Made by a program: the position numbers and the translations under genes. Source: Branchiostoma floridae (lineage: Eukaryota > Chordata > Leptocardii > Amphioxiformes > Branchiostomatidae). Taken from it: 62,000 bases of DNA. The DNA is taken from positions 1,665,819-1,727,818 of the forward strand of contig NC_049990.1 of the NCBI RefSeq assembly GCF_000003815.2. The letters are read 5' to 3'. Below are positions 33,181 to 45,718 of the stretch, one piece after another. Positions within the stretch are counted from its first letter, which is position 1. The number at the start of each line of letters is the position of its first letter. A model generated the notes under the pieces. That model saw nothing but the letters and a program-made list of their open reading frames with translations. It ran no database searches and was not told the origin of the DNA.

Positions 33181-33265
33181 TCATCCTCTTTTGGGAGGTG
33201 ACACCAGTGTCTCCACTCGTTTCTGTCCAGCATTACTGATCGGAGTTCGTTGATGCTTCTTGGAG
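33181..33265 (-). mobile_element. Retroelement ORF tail fragment
   Basis: The minus strand encodes INELRSVMLDRNEWRHW, matching the 'EL..M.DR..WR' end common to non-LTR retroelement ORF2 tails. It abuts, tail to tail, another such fragment on the plus strand. Confidence 0.5.
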
Positions 33266-33309
33266 GAGCCACATCTCCAACAAAGAAATTTATGGTCTCC
33301 TGCCGCAAG

Positions 33310-33492
33310 TATCGGCTGTTGTCCGCAGCCGAAGATTGCGTCTGGCAGGACACGTGGTGCGCTCAATGGCAGGAGAGGTCTTGCTTTGGGAAACGAGCCG
33401 CGCAGGCGTGGCCGCCCTTCGGTCACACTCAGGAAGCTGATGCTCGATGAAACAGGTCTGGAGGCCAACGAACTCCGACGAATGAATAGATA
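33310..33492 (+). mobile_element. Retroelement ORF tail fragment, frameshifted
   Basis: The plus strand encodes RSRRLRLAGHVVRSMAGE, then after a frameshift RRRGRPSVTL and ETGLEANELRRMNR. These match the 'RLxLAGHVxR … RGRP … TGLxxxEL' tail typical of non-LTR elements; a related piece is at 61085-61320. Confidence 0.6.
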
Positions 33493-33796
33493 AATCAATA
33501 AAGTTACATATTTCAGTGTATGTATATTTAGATACTGTACCGATACTATAATGTTCCGGTATGCCTGTAACTTTAAATTATCCTCGTACAGTAGGGAAAC
33601 TAGGCCATTCACTGGAACTATTGGTAGTGTATAAGTTCGTGAAATATTCACTGTGGTTTCAGATCTGCAGTTTTAGCTTTGACCTGGTTCTGCTAATTCA
33701 TAATACCTTTTTTTCATATTTTCATACTATGTTTCTTTAACCGCGAACTCTTTTATTATACTTTTTCCATTAATAATAATCCTGTTTATAGTCTAA

Positions 33797-33802
33797 TTTA
33801 TT
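33797..33802 (-). terminator. Possible polyadenylation signal of RTK-B
   Basis: AATAAA on the minus strand, about 38 bases beyond the RTK-B stop at 33840-33842. Confidence 0.4.
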
Positions 33803-33839
33803 TCAATCTCACGTGGTCTTATTGTCAATGGGTGGTATA

Positions 33840-36800
33840 TTATACCGCTGACTCGATGATATCTGACTCCAAATCTAGCACTTCTATCTGTTCCTCGCCG
33901 ATGACTTTACCGCTGCGCCGACGCTGTTTCCTCTGGTTGTTCTTTGGCGGAACTTTGTAGTAGACGTTCGAATCCGCTCCGATCTTAGGACGATCTGACG
34001 ACGATGTCTCCAAACGACGGGGTTCAACAAACTGGACCTCAACAGAAGTTGACGCAGAATTGTCATTGTCTTCTTTCAGCCAGTTGTTTTTGCGTGCAAG
34101 CTTGTTGGAAACGCGTTTGTTCGTATGACTCTGTTTGCGATTGGTTCTATAATTTTCTACCTGCCCAATAGTGACATCCTTTGCTTCTTTGGATCTCCTG
34201 ACGTTTTCAGATGGCTGAGACGTTTTAGCTGTAATTTCTTGAAGATCCTCCGTTGCTTGATAGCTTTCGTGAAGATCCTTCGTCGCTTGATAGCTTTCTT
34301 GAAGATCCTCAGTTGCTTGATAGCTTTCTTGAAGATCCTCCGATACTTGAGACGTTCCTGAGGTGCTGGGAGTGTCCAGATTCTGTCTGGAAGACGACTG
34401 GCTGTCGGTGAAGATTCCCGAACTCTTCTCGTCGTCTGAAGAAGCCGAGGACAGCTTGAGGTAGCTGACGTCAGCGTGTGTCTCCACCAGCCTGTCCAGC
34501 TCCAGGTAGAGCTGTGGGAATCCCGGCCTGCTGAACTCGTCCCACTGCCAGCAGCTCAGCATCATGTTGTACCTATGGAGACCAACACATTCCATCGTTA
34601 CTTACGGCTGAACTCGTCCCACTGCCAGCAGCTCAGCATCATGTTGTACCTGTGGAACCAGCAGTTGATAGTTGATTATCAATCCAATATCAGTAAATAT
34701 TTATTCTGTTGAAAAAAAACGTGACCTCCCATATTCCTTGCTAACCAACGGGAGTTCAGAGGCGGTAGGACTTGTCATCTATCAAACATGGCAGACGCGT
34801 AGTTGTGTTTTTTTTTTTTACATACAACCAACAAAAAACTTTCCACGTACAATTCCCAAGGACATTCCTCTGGGCGCTGTTCCCGTCGTCCCCTGCGCAG
34901 TTCCTCCAGCAGGGTGGTGCCCAGACTCGGGTAAGGAACGTCCCCTAGCGTCGCGATCTCGTACAGCACCACACCGAACGACCAGCTGTGGGGGTGGGAT
35001 ATTGTATCTGTTATCAAACAAATAATTTACCAGTTCAACGGCCCTTTCTTGGAACGACAACCCTTACTAGAACCCACTACTTTTCAGTACAGAATCGAGA
35101 TTATCAATTAGTACTGAACAGATTTTGGAGAAATGTACTTTAACAAATGTGTACATCCAGTTATTTTTAAAGTAAAATTCTTGTGTATCTAAGTCTTATA
35201 CGTCTGTGTCTAGATGATTTAGAAGATTGTGGTTAGCAACAGATCTTTTATCACTACTTGTTTCACAAGAAACGTTTTCGAAACTCACACGTCGCTCTTG
35301 CTGGTGTACCTGCCCTCCCTCAGCAGCCTTTCCGGTGCCATCCACCTCACGGGGATCTTCTGCTCCGCGTCCTGCCGCTGGTAGCCTCGCTCGTAGACGT
35401 CTGTGGCCAGCCCGAAGTCTGCGATCTTCACCACCAGGTTCTCTCCCACCAGCACGTTACGGGCCGCCAGGTCGCCGTGCACGTACCCGGCCTCGGATAT
35501 GAAGACCTGGTCGGAGAACAGCGGAGCTCGTAAAAACAACCGATATCTTCTTCAAGAAGCAGAAAAAGATCAATCTGAAAGCGTTGTCCCCATTAATCTA
35601 GGCCGAGTGAAGGGTGCTGTAAATAGTTCGACTGATATCACATTCCCGCATATTTTTTATTTTTTATTTTAGGTACCATCCTCCGTAACCGATAGCTTAC
35701 GGTCTTCGCTTGCCCGCCACCAAAGGAGTGAGTCATTACGGAGGATGGTACCCAGTGTACATTTTGTCTGCAATAAGACAAACACTAGGTCGTAGTACTG
35801 ACCATGCCGTTTGCTATCTGCCGTCCGATCTGGTACATCTTCAGCTCAGTCATGTCATACACGCTGTTCAGCACGTTCGCCAGCGGCTGTGGGGAGACGG
35901 ATAGCAAGTCTAGTCTTAGTACAAGTCTAGATCTGATGATCATATCATTACAAAACTTCATATGTGTCAAACATATTGATATAGTCATAAATTCCCACTG
36001 CCTTAAATTTGCTCCGTCCACTTCTAAACACAGTCAGCGCTGGTTTAGGAGTAGCCTGTAATCCATCCTCTATTCTAGGCCCTGTCCACTTCGTTGATAG
36101 TATTGTAGCAATATATGACTAGCATGCAACCTCGCCGACCAACTCTCAACCACAGACTACCTTACTCACGAGTCACGACCAACTTCCAACCATGGTCTGG
36201 AAAGGTTCGGTAGGCAGCCAATCAACCAACCAGAACAATCACAAACTGTTCAAACACACCTGCCGACACTTGATCAGGAAGTTCTTGAGGTCTCCGTACG
36301 GCAGGTACTCCGTGACCAGGTAAGGCGGGTTCGCCAGCGTGCAGCAGCCGGCCAGAACAAACAAACAAACAAACAAACAAACAAACAAACACACCTGCCG
36401 ACACTTGAGCAGGAAGTTCTTGAGGTCTCCGTACGGCAGGTACTCCGTGACCAGGTAGGGCGGGTTCGCCAGCGTGCAGCAGCCGACCAGCCCCAGCAGG
36501 TTCTTGTGCTCCCCCAGGTTGATGGTCGTCTCGATCTCACGCACAAACGTCGCCTTGTCTTCTTCACCGGCACTATCTATATACATAAAGTCAAAGTCCT
36601 GTCGTAACACGGTTCACATTGTAGCAAATATTGATATTTGCATCAAAGAGAAAGGCCACCTTCTCTTCTACACTGGCACCATCTATGTATACATAGTAGC
36701 GATAATAATGGAAGTGTCATAGTGATGTAGCACATATTAATCTTCTATGAAACACAAAAGGGACCTTTTCTTCTACGTTTCAAAGTGCCCCTCCCCCCTT

Positions 36801-39767
36801 CCTATGCCAAATGGACTCCTTTGCCAGTTTAATGATGCTATAATATGCCACCGTAAGATCTGCTTGAAGATTAGGGCTTACCATGAACAGTCTTGACCAC
36901 CACTGTCCTGTCCGTCACCAGTCCATCTGGAGTTCTCCTGAGAGTCGCCAGGTGGACGACCCCGAAGGCGCCCCTGCCGATCTGTTCCCTCAGCTCTAGG
37001 TCCTTCCGGTCCACTTCGTACTTCAGGAACTGCGGCCGGGCGGGGACCGGCGGGGGCGGCTGTTCTAACGGGTAGACCCGGTCTGTGGGAGGGATGGTAA
37101 CAACGTATGTTCAATAGGCCATTTCACAGTTAAAGCTGCGTATGCGCGATGTACTTCAGGAACTGTGGCCGGGCGGGGACCGGCGGGGGCGGCTGCTCTA
37201 ACGGGTACACCCGGTCTGTGGGAGGGATGGTGACAGGGTATGTTCAATAGGCCATTTCACAGTTAAAGCTGCGTATGCGCGATGTACTTCAGGAACTGTG
37301 GCCGGGCGGGGACCGGCGGGGGCGGCTGTTCTAACGGGTAGACTCGGTCTGTGGGAGGGATGGTGACAGGGTATGTTCAATAGGCCATTTCACTGTTAAA
37401 GCTGCGTATGCGCGATGTACTTCAGGAACTGTGGCCGGACGGGGACCGGCAAGGGTGGCGTCTCTAACGGGTAGACCCGGTCTGTGGGAGGGATGGTAAC
37501 AAGGTATGTTCAATAAGCCATTTTAGAGTTGAACATGCGTATGCGCGATGGACGTCAGGAACTGTGGCCGGGCGGGGACCGGCGGGGGCGGCTGTTCTAA
37601 CGGGTAGACCCGGTCTGTGGGAGGGATGGTGACAAGGTTTAATAAGCCATTTCACAGTTAAAGCTGCGTATGCGCGATGGACGTCAGGAAAGGAGGGTCT
37701 GTGGGAGGGATGGTAACAAGGTGTGATCAATAAGACATTTCAGCGTTAGTGGCGTATGCACGATGGACGTCGGGAACTGTGGCCGGGCGGGGACCGGCGG
37801 GGGCGGCTGCTCTAACGGGTAGACCCGGTCTGTGGGAGGGATGGTAGTAAGGTATGCTCAATAAGCCATTTCACATTTAAAGCTGCGTATGCGCGATAAA
37901 CTTTGAAAGGAGCTATGATCGGGCGGCGACCGGTGGGGGAGGCTGATCCAACGGGGAAACACGGTCTGTGGGACTTAGTAAAATACATTCTTCAATCACT
38001 GATACCTTTTGAAAGGCATAAATTAGCTCATGATTCCAACTTTTCGACGTTTTCAAAGCACATCTTGTTCACGGAGTCACCTACTCTCGCGAGAGCACCA
38101 GACTGGTCCCAGACTTGCGTCTTACTATGCATGATTGCATGATTCCCATTATGTAAGTATAGGTATCCTTATAATGTAACGTTCAGCTTAGCACCTGCCA
38201 TGGTATGACATATAAAGCGTACCTAATATAAAGGGATGGAAGTACCACCGCCCTCTCTGTCTCTCGGTGCGCGCTCGTTTTTTCTTGACCCACCAGTACC
38301 TCAGCCCTCCCGCCAGCAGAATTGTCACGACTAAGGTTGATCCCAAGGCAATAAATACGATCTCCAGGGTACTCAGCTGACTAGGTGGGGTAACCGGAGT
38401 CGGAGTGATGGTCAGCTGACCAGGTGAGGTCATCGGAGTCGGAGTGGTATGTGGGCCTTCTGAAATATAAAGAAATACTAGGCGGTGAATCTGGCTATGC
38501 CAATAAACGTTTTAACTCAGTCACATTTAGGACTGCATTCTTCTCGAAGCAACTCTAACTAACGAATATAGAAGTTCTAGTAAACATATATAACTGTCTG
38601 TATTGATATACTATATAATAGGTAGGTAGGTATTGATATAGCCGGTATAACCGCCCTTCGGCGTAACACACCATCTTCGTACAGGCACGCGGCGCAGCAG
38701 CAGCTGGTTATTATGTATAACGTTATATATATGGCACTGAGTGGAGAAGAAAGACGACCGAAAGGTAAATGACTTGAATGAATGCATACATGTTTTTTTT
38801 TTTATTGAGAGGACATACTGTACTCTAAAATCCACAAATGAAAGCCAGCTGGATGGATTGAAGTATGACTTCACATGTCAGACTTGGCTATACACATCAC
38901 TGCAGTTTGAGTAATCTTTTTTTTCTATTGACAATTTGGAAATCTAAACTGTGTTTGGTGATTGATGATTAGAGAAAAACAAATTGAAATTTTTTGTCAT
39001 TTTCAAGTGACCATCCACCAAACGCCGGCAATCGCGTCTTCTAGGACAAAAGTATCCATGTCTGATTTCTGACTCGCTATAAAAAGACTACATCCCTTAC
39101 CTGTAGTAGCTACAAAAGGTGGGACCGCATGCGCAGCCACAGCGACAAGGGTTGGTTTCAGCCCTGCAGTTTGCAAAAAAATAGTGTAATTTCGATCCAA
39201 TTATTTGGCCACAAACAAAGAATTAGAAGATGTCAACTTTTTTTCTAATTAACCATTAAGAATATCCAGCAAAGTGTCGCCAGGGCTACAACTTACCGAC
39301 TTGAACTGTGACATTCTTGACCGAAGAGTTGCGCAGGTAGTTCTGTGCGATCACTGTGTACGTGCCGGAGTCTTCCGAAGTAACTTCGGTGATTGTCAAG
39401 GTTCCCAGAGTGGCGTTCACTACAGCAGCGGTTGGAAGAGTGCCGTCCAACCTTCTCCACGTGAATGTGGCAGGCGGGAAACAGTCTGCTGTTGCCTGAA
39501 GCTCCAACGTGCCACCTTCCGTTACAGGATCATACGTCACGTTGACTACATTGGGAGCATCTTTATGAAGGAAAAGCAGGTATGATTTAGCCTGAGTACC
39601 ATCCTCCGTGGTGACCGCTGGCTCAATACTTTCGCTTAATATCCACGGAGCCAGCGATCACTACGTAGGGTTGTTCTCAGGCTAGTTGTGACTGTATTAA
39701 GATGTAAGAAATCTCACAGTCTACAATCATCTGGTATATACTGGTATATATTGTCTATATGTATATA

Positions 39768-39837
<70 letters not shown>

Positions 39838-42800
39838 AAATACCAAAGCAAAGACAATAAATTCAATCGAAGTCATGGTAAATCAAGATAGCAGGCCAAA
39901 CAACGCCATTGCCTGATTTATTTCTTAATTTGTATGGAAAAGTAACTTAAACCATTTAACCTACAGTGCACGATGAGTTGTCTCTCCGCTTCATCTTCAG
40001 TGACGTCAGAGAAGGAAGCCGTGAAGGTGAAGTTTCCCGCGTCTGCTGGGCCGGTTCCGTTCAACAGGAGACTGGAATCACCTATAAGACTCACTCGGCC
40101 CTGTATGTGCAACATGCGAGAAGAAAATGCGTGTACACATTTTTTTCTGTATAACTTTTTTTTACGTCTTGCTCCTACTCCCTGTGTATGTTCTTCGTTT
40201 GCGTTTGATGTGACACGGCGGTCGTGACAAATTTCCCGGGACCTTTGACCCTGTGCTGGTGCCCGAAAGATTGTACCGTTCCTATACTATAACACACGTA
40301 GACAAAATAAATCTTACACATGATATACAACGATGAGACTCAGTCAGAAGCAAAAAGGCTATACCGTCCACTATACTAGAACACACGTAAAGGAAAGACA
40401 TCTTACACATGGAGTACGACAACGAGACCCAGTGACAAATTCGTCATGAAAACCGCACTTACCTCGTACTCGTCGTAACTGATAACAACGTTCCCAACCC
40501 GGCGCATGATGTAGTTTCCTCCCGGGTCCCTCCAGACCTGGTGGATGATGATACTGCCGGGGCGGAGGCTGTAGGTCCAGTTCAGCTGAGCGGCCTCGCC
40601 AGCGATGACCTCGGTAATGCCGTCGTCGGGAACGTAAACATCGTTCTCTACTGTAGGAAGTTTGAAGATAAGAACAGAAAAACGTTATACAAATGCCAAT
40701 TGTCTCTGTATTTCAATAATCTCGATTTAATGTAAAGGCCCGGTTCATTTTCAATCTTTTATGCGAGTTTTTACGACATTTGGGAAGTTTTAGTACCCCG
40801 GTGAAGAGTCACACATCTACTATATGGCGAAAAACATGCAATCAAACCAAATCGTTACATCTCCTTGAAGACAAATTCGTGAATGTCATATGACACTTAT
40901 ATAATGACATTTGCATATGGTGTTGATACATGTTTTTTTTTTAACTTGATGGTAAAGCTTCGATGTACTCGCTTGTAGTACAATGTGTTTAGCACTAATC
41001 GCCTTGTCTGACATCCTCCAAACTGTACATTGTTAGCTCATATAGACTAGTATGAAGTGATACATGTAATCACTTGGTCTTTAAGACAAGGAAAGATGGA
41101 TTATGAAACGCTCCCGTACCTGGTTGTGTGGTGGGTAGTGCCGTTGTCGCCACCGGAGTCGTTGTCGCTGTAGATGGCGTGGCAGCAGGCGTTGTATTTA
41201 CATGTGTGGCTGTCGTGCTGGGTTGGGTTGTAAGCACTGTTGTCGGTGAAGTTGCTTGAGAAGTCGTTGTACCGGTAGTAATGATACCGACAGGAAGAGT
41301 TGTTGTTACTTCACCTCCCGCGATTGTTGTTGTTGCTATTGTGCTGGGTCGGGTTGGTAACACTGTTGTCGGTGAAGTCGCTTGCGTTGCCGTTGCCGTC
41401 GGTGTAGTTGCTTGCGTGGATGTCGTTACTTCACCGATAGGAAGAGTTGTTGTTACACCTTCTCCTGCGATTGTGGTCGTTGTACCTGTCACTACTTGGG
41501 TCGATATGGAAGCTGCTTGGGTCGTTGCACCAGTCTGAGTTAGTGTCTGTGCAGTTGAAGGATGCGTTGCCATGGTTGTTGAATGAGTCGTTGTAGCTTG
41601 GGTGGTTGTAATTGTTTGGGTTGTCGTTGTGCCTTGTGTGACCGTCGCCAATGTTGTCGTTGAGCCCTGTATTGGTATGGTTGTCGACTGAGTAGTTGAT
41701 GTCATTGGCGCTGCTGTTGTATTCAGTGTAGATTCGGGAGTCGTTTCCGGTACAGCTACGACTGAAACAGAGAGGAAAAAGGTCCAGAGATCAAGAAACT
41801 TAATACTGATGATTCACATATACATATTACAATGTGCTGTTAGATACCTAGTAATGTTCATATCACCACAATTGATTCGTAAAACTAAATTTTCTGTTGA
41901 AATAGATCACAATGATTCATGCTTTTTATTCTAGTAAAAAGTCAAAACATCTGATCCTGGCCTTACCTCCCTTATGACCACAATGAAAAGCGGCCTGTAG
42001 GCCGATTTGAGCTTCTCATGAATAAATAAAGGTTCAACAAACAAACAAAGAAAACTAACCTTGAAGATTCTGTTCCAAGGTGAGTGACGCCCCATCAGAC
42101 GACACCATGTAGAGCTGGTAGGTTCCGGAGTCTGACATCGTGACGTTCATGAGCCGCAAGCCTGAGTCCCCAAACAACTCTACCCGTCCCTGCAAAAAAG
42201 ATGGATATTTCTCGATATTTACTCGTGTGACGTAACTGTAGGATGTTTGACCCAGAAGCCAGAGGTCCTGGGTTCAAATCCTGGCAGGCTACCGATTCTG
42301 TGCCCTTGACAAAAAGGCACGACGACCTTGCTCACTCCACCCAGGCTTACAAATGGGTACCTGCCTTAAGTTGGGGAGGTAAATGGTAATGGTAAGAGAG
42401 AATAGGCCAATGAAACTCCTCTGCCGGCTAAACTTCTTCCCAAGCTCATGATAGTATCTTATGTCACAGTAAGATCTGCTTGAAGATTAATAATTGAGAC
42501 CGTTATCGACTACTTCCATCATACTACTTCCTACCTGGTACGCCTGGGAAATATACACGATGTTAGTCATGCTGGCAATCCCCGTGTCCGGTAGCTTCCG
42601 CCATGTTTGGAACAGCGGTGTGATACCAGGAGGTAGTGTGTAGGTCCACTGCAGCTCGGCGTTAGAGCCCGCCATGACGTAAACGGGGCCGCCATTTCGA
42701 ATCCCTAAATAAAATGTATTCCATTTATTACGCCCGTACATTTTTTTTTCGATAATCTAACCATATGAGGTCCAAACGTATCTCTTTGTGTTTTATCCAT

Positions 42801-45158
42801 ATAAACGCCATTCTGGCAATTCTTTTTGTAATTACTATTCCTATAATGTTTCACTAATCTATGAAAAATACCTGACAAGTTCTTGTGTCTATAATTAATG
42901 CTAAATAAAATAATATATGCAGTAAATTAGGGACATATAAAGTTTCGCCTTATATCCAAACACGACCCATACGGTGGAATATTAGGGCCAACCTCCACCA
43001 CTAAGTAAAAAAAAAAATGTAATTTGACCTAACGTTACATCGTGAAAAGCCGACACTGAAGGGAAAACAGTGACATAGCAAGACAATAAAGACAGGGGGA
43101 GAAAATGCTCCACTCCTTTGGCGTTGCCAAAAAAGACGGAACGACAGAAAAGCCCAACCAGCATAAAGCTCTTCTATGTTATCTACACATTTTGGTACAA
43201 AAGTCAAAATAGCGGAGATTAATAACTCGCCGGCCAGACATACATTGTCTCCAGACAAACACAAGTGAGTAAACATTGTCGACCCATGTCAGATATAATA
43301 TAATTTAAGTTGGCCATATGATGGTTGAAAGACCAAGCAGATCAAATACTTACGTGTTATTCGTAGAGGACGCAATATCAACATGCCATCAGTCAAATAT
43401 TTGCTGTTTTGCCTACAGTGCACTTTGACTAGGCAAACGCTCGTACAATGAATACCACGGCAACATTTTAAGTGCAAATCCTCCGATATACCTCGATGTT
43501 GTGCCCTTGGGAAAGGCTCTACAGTAATTTCCTCAATTCATCATCATCATCCGGTCGTGCTGGTTTTTCCTCAATTCAGTCAGTTGAAAATAAGTACATA
43601 GCTTTGGTTTAAAGGGACTTTCTTAGGTGGTCCCGCGTTTTAGAAGAACCACACCTCGAGCTCGTAAAAAAATTCACCATACTTATCGAAAGAGCAGGGG
43701 TCCTACAGTATCTTTTTTTATAACTTTAAGTGCGGTGGGTTCTTTAAGTGAGGTGTGGCTCTCCTCAAACACGGGGCCTCCATTAAACGCCATATCTGAG
43801 GGACGGGAACTTTAGTACAGTGTCCACCGAATTTGCCGTTCAGCGTAGACATTAACTGCCACCAGGCCAGACGCGGAAACGTTTTGTGTTACGTCATCAA
43901 TGCACAGAAATCTGATTACAAATATTTGTCGCCGAGCTTTAAAGTAATGAACAAATATCAAGCTTTATTGACGCGACAAAGAGTACAGTTACCTTTCTAT
44001 GGTCAACTATAAGTAATGTTTGACTGAACGCTCTGAAGATAAACACGGTATATTTATTTTGTACTTTTTATGTCCTTGAGCGGAATACATTGATTGCTGT
44101 GCCTCTGTAATAGAGGCGGTAGTGATTGACACGTTAGTCCTTGTTGTTAGTTCGTCTTCAAACATTGCCTGACCGTTCGTAGACCTTCATTAAGCTTGCC
44201 GCTTCGTCTTTGTCACGGTGAATGGTATGGAATCAACTCACGATAAAATGGCTTTTTAGCAGAGTAAGACTTAGCGATCATTAACTCTACCGTCAACTCT
44301 TTTAATAGCAGTTCGACATTGCGAAAGGTCTAAACCAGACCTTGAGTAAATGTTTCGGTGCTTAAGGGTGCAGCCACGTTCCTTCGCTTCACATTATTTT
44401 TGTCCCAGGATTCTAGACCTAAAATGTTTATAGAGACTAAGTTGATGAGCAAGCGGTCAACAATTACACAAAGTCCTCAAACTAGTTCATATAGCACCGA
44501 TAAAATTGGTTTAATTTGGACTGATGAAGGCGACAGATGGTCTTTGAAACGTTTACGGAAGACTTAAAGAAGGTTGTGTGGCGAAGACGATTTTGTTCAA
44601 TTGATCTACCAACCTGATGAAACTTCTTTACAAAGGAAGTGGAAAACAAGTATCTGATTAGATTTTAGAAAGATAATGTACAATTAGTCAACTAAGCAAG
44701 TCTATCAGCGCTTGGAGAAGAGATGAAAAACGACTAACATCTAATTAATAACAAGTTTGACACGTCGCATTGTAATCTGTGGCTTGTAACAGCAATAAGT
44801 GCTTGAGGAGATAAAACATAATTTTTAGGGTAAAAACCTCGTTACAACAGATGTGTCGTTGAAGTGAATGCTGCCTGAAAAGTCTGACCATTTCCAAAAC
44901 CATGTCCAGTTTCTCGGGTACGTGTTTTTGGCGAGCATTACAACCTGGAGGTCTAACCGTCATCGACATATAAAACATAACCAATCAAGCAAACGTAAAA
45001 TACTCTTGAAAAAAAAATTGGGGAAAACAAGTTTGTCAGCTTGTATCTTAGTTTGTCGTGTTTATTTTACCTGTTTGTCCGTACCCCTTTCTCACCAGTT
45101 CAGGAGACAGAAACATGGCGATCACAACCGTCTGGAGGAAGCGACAAGCCGCTGTCAT
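33840..45158 (-). CDS. Receptor tyrosine kinase RTK-B, inverted paralog of RTK-A
   Basis: Exons in transcription order: 45158-45071, 42704-42535, 42189-42060, 41761-41120, 40650-40463, 40100-39965, 39560-39297, 39163-39101, 38459-38223, 37082-36882, 36576-36395, 35886-35803, 35506-35289, 34985-34851, 34572-33840. Total is exactly 1157 codons (1156 aa) with the same phases as RTK-A. Domains match: signal peptide, V-like Ig, Thr-rich stalk (214 codons), V-like Ig, Ig, TM, tyrosine kinase (GRGAFGVV, VVVK, REIE, HGDLAARN, DFG, WMAPE, MLSCW), tail with VYYKVPP. Differences: stalk half as long, a duplicated TPTP…Q-L segment before the TM helix, a three-unit tail repeat with Tyr, no large micro-exon array. 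One lone Cys in Ig3. Tail to tail with RTK-A across ~2 kb. Kinase residues are intact apart from HGD, so an active receptor is plausible. Confidence 0.88.
34240..34350 (-). repeat. 30-bp coding repeat in the RTK-B tail
   Basis: The unit EDLQESYQAT is repeated three times (one as KDLHESYQAT), with a partial unit at each side. RTK-A has a single SEDLQEDKD at the same place. The expansion adds three tyrosines to the cytoplasmic tail. Confidence 0.9.
34573..34665 (-). repeat. Single extra mini-exon unit in RTK-B
   Basis: Upstream of the exon 15 acceptor of RTK-B stands one more unit with acceptor, YNMMLSCWQWDEFSR coding sequence and GTAAGTAACGATGGAATGTG, the same unit that is amplified ~43-fold in RTK-A. 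Confidence 0.9.
35670..35752. mobile_element. Foldback MITE in RTK-B intron 12, related to sequence in RTK-A
   Basis: GGTACCATCCTCCGTAA at the left pairs with TTACGGAGGATGGTACC at the right. RTK-A has a related piece at about 26770-26845 (ATACGGAGGATGGTGTACCA) in the corresponding intron. Confidence 0.65.
36262..36394 (-). repeat. Extra copy of the 3' end of kinase exon 11 in RTK-B, with (GTTT)n
   Basis: The last ~95 bases of the exon are repeated beyond its donor after a GTTT run (AAAC on plus), ending again in CGGCAG/GTGTGTTTG. The copied reading frame is open. Corresponds to the array at 26141-26470. Confidence 0.88.
36645..36700 (-). repeat. Partial copies of the 5' edge of kinase exon 11 in RTK-B
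   Basis: On the minus strand ATAGATGGTGCCAGTGTAGA with GAGAAGGTGGCCTTT is a decayed copy of the exon 11 start. A shorter trace lies near 36760-36780. RTK-A has a similar copy at 25646-25682. Confidence 0.7.
37083..37975 (-). repeat. 133-bp exon-edge array in RTK-B (~8 copies)
   Basis: Same unit as 23825-25251: acceptor CCCTCCCACAG followed by DRVYPLEQPPPPVPARPQFLK-type coding and a non-coding tail. Acceptors lie near 37083, 37216, 37349, 37482, 37615, 37696, 37830 and 37965; the outer ones are truncated. Copy number differs from RTK-A. Confidence 0.88.
39588..39684. mobile_element. Foldback MITE in RTK-B intron 6
   Basis: TAGCCTGAGTACCATCCTCC at the left and GTTGTTCTCAGGCTA at the right are inverted, and the inner arms GACCGCTGGCTC / GAGCCAGCGATC pair as well. 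Absent from the matching RTK-A intron. Confidence 0.75.
39755..39833. repeat. (TA)n microsatellite
   Basis: About 75 bases of nearly pure TA repeats in RTK-B intron 6. Confidence 0.97.
42220..42480 (+). mobile_element. SINE in RTK-B intron 2, shared with RTK-A
   Basis: GGTCCTGGGTTCAAATCCTG carries a perfect pol III B box, followed by TGCCCTTGACAAAAAGGCAC, a CTCACTCCACCCAGGCTT block and a MITE-like end CAGTAAGATCTGCTTGAAGA. The same family sits in intron 2 of RTK-A (17560-17800) and, as fragments, near 23580-23690 and 43500-43545. Confidence 0.65.
43630..43780. mobile_element. Possible foldback MITE in RTK-B intron 1
   Basis: GTCCCGCGTTTTAGAAGAAC and CCACACCTCGAG at the left are imperfectly inverted in AGGTGTGGCTCTCCTC and AAACACGGGGC at the right. 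Fragments recur near 14150-14190 (GGGGCTCTTCAAACAAGGAA) and 45277-45300. The rest of this 2.4-kb intron shows no exon. Confidence 0.45.
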
Positions 45159-45487
45159 GGTGATCTGTTTTGACGAAACTTTCGCGATTTGGATCAAAAC
45201 GTCAGTGGTTCCAATCCCGACTACAGTCTGCTTGTCCGAGTTCCGACCCCGATATGCTCTCTTCTGTGCACTTATGCTTTTTAGAAGAACCGCACCTCGA
45301 GTTGGTTGAAACAGTCCAACGAACTTCCTCTATGAAAGTAGGGTGTACAATCTGTCAATGATGTGCGAAAGACGCAGCTCAAAGTCTACCAGAGCTTCTT
45401 CCAGTGCAAGGCTGAGAATTTTCTTCCATGTGCGTTTGACCGTCTCTGCTTTAGCAGCCCCACTGAGTTTAGTGTCTGATTCTTTGC

Positions 45488-45600
45488 CCAAGTGACGTCA
45501 CACCAGGAAATCATGAGCAATGACGTCACCATTCTAAACTTTTAGCGTTTTGAAAGGTTATGGACGTTAGGTACACGTGAGGCCATTAGCCTTTGTGTGT
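45488..45600 (-). promoter_or_regulatory. RTK-B upstream region with paired CRE sites and an E-box
   Basis: Perfect TGACGTCA at 45493-45500 and 45521-45528, about 335-370 bases upstream of the RTK-B ATG, and CACGTG near 45573-45578 in CTCACGTGTACCT. The order E-box, CRE, CRE is the same as upstream of RTK-A (CTCACGTGCACCT). The CRE spacing differs: starts are 28 apart here and 21 in RTK-A. Confidence 0.55.
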
Positions 45601-45718
45601 GTGTGTGTGTGGGGGGGGCAAACATTGAAATGAAGATACAGGACGTGTTGCATCTATTGTTTACCATGTCGTATATACAAAAGTCGCGGTACTTTCTGCC
45701 ATGTCAATAAAGCTTGTA

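Noticed and set aside
44358-44567. Plus-strand ORF in RTK-B intron 1 with DEGDRWSLKR
   Set aside because: No splice context or homology that I recognise; looks like a fragment of a dispersed repeat.
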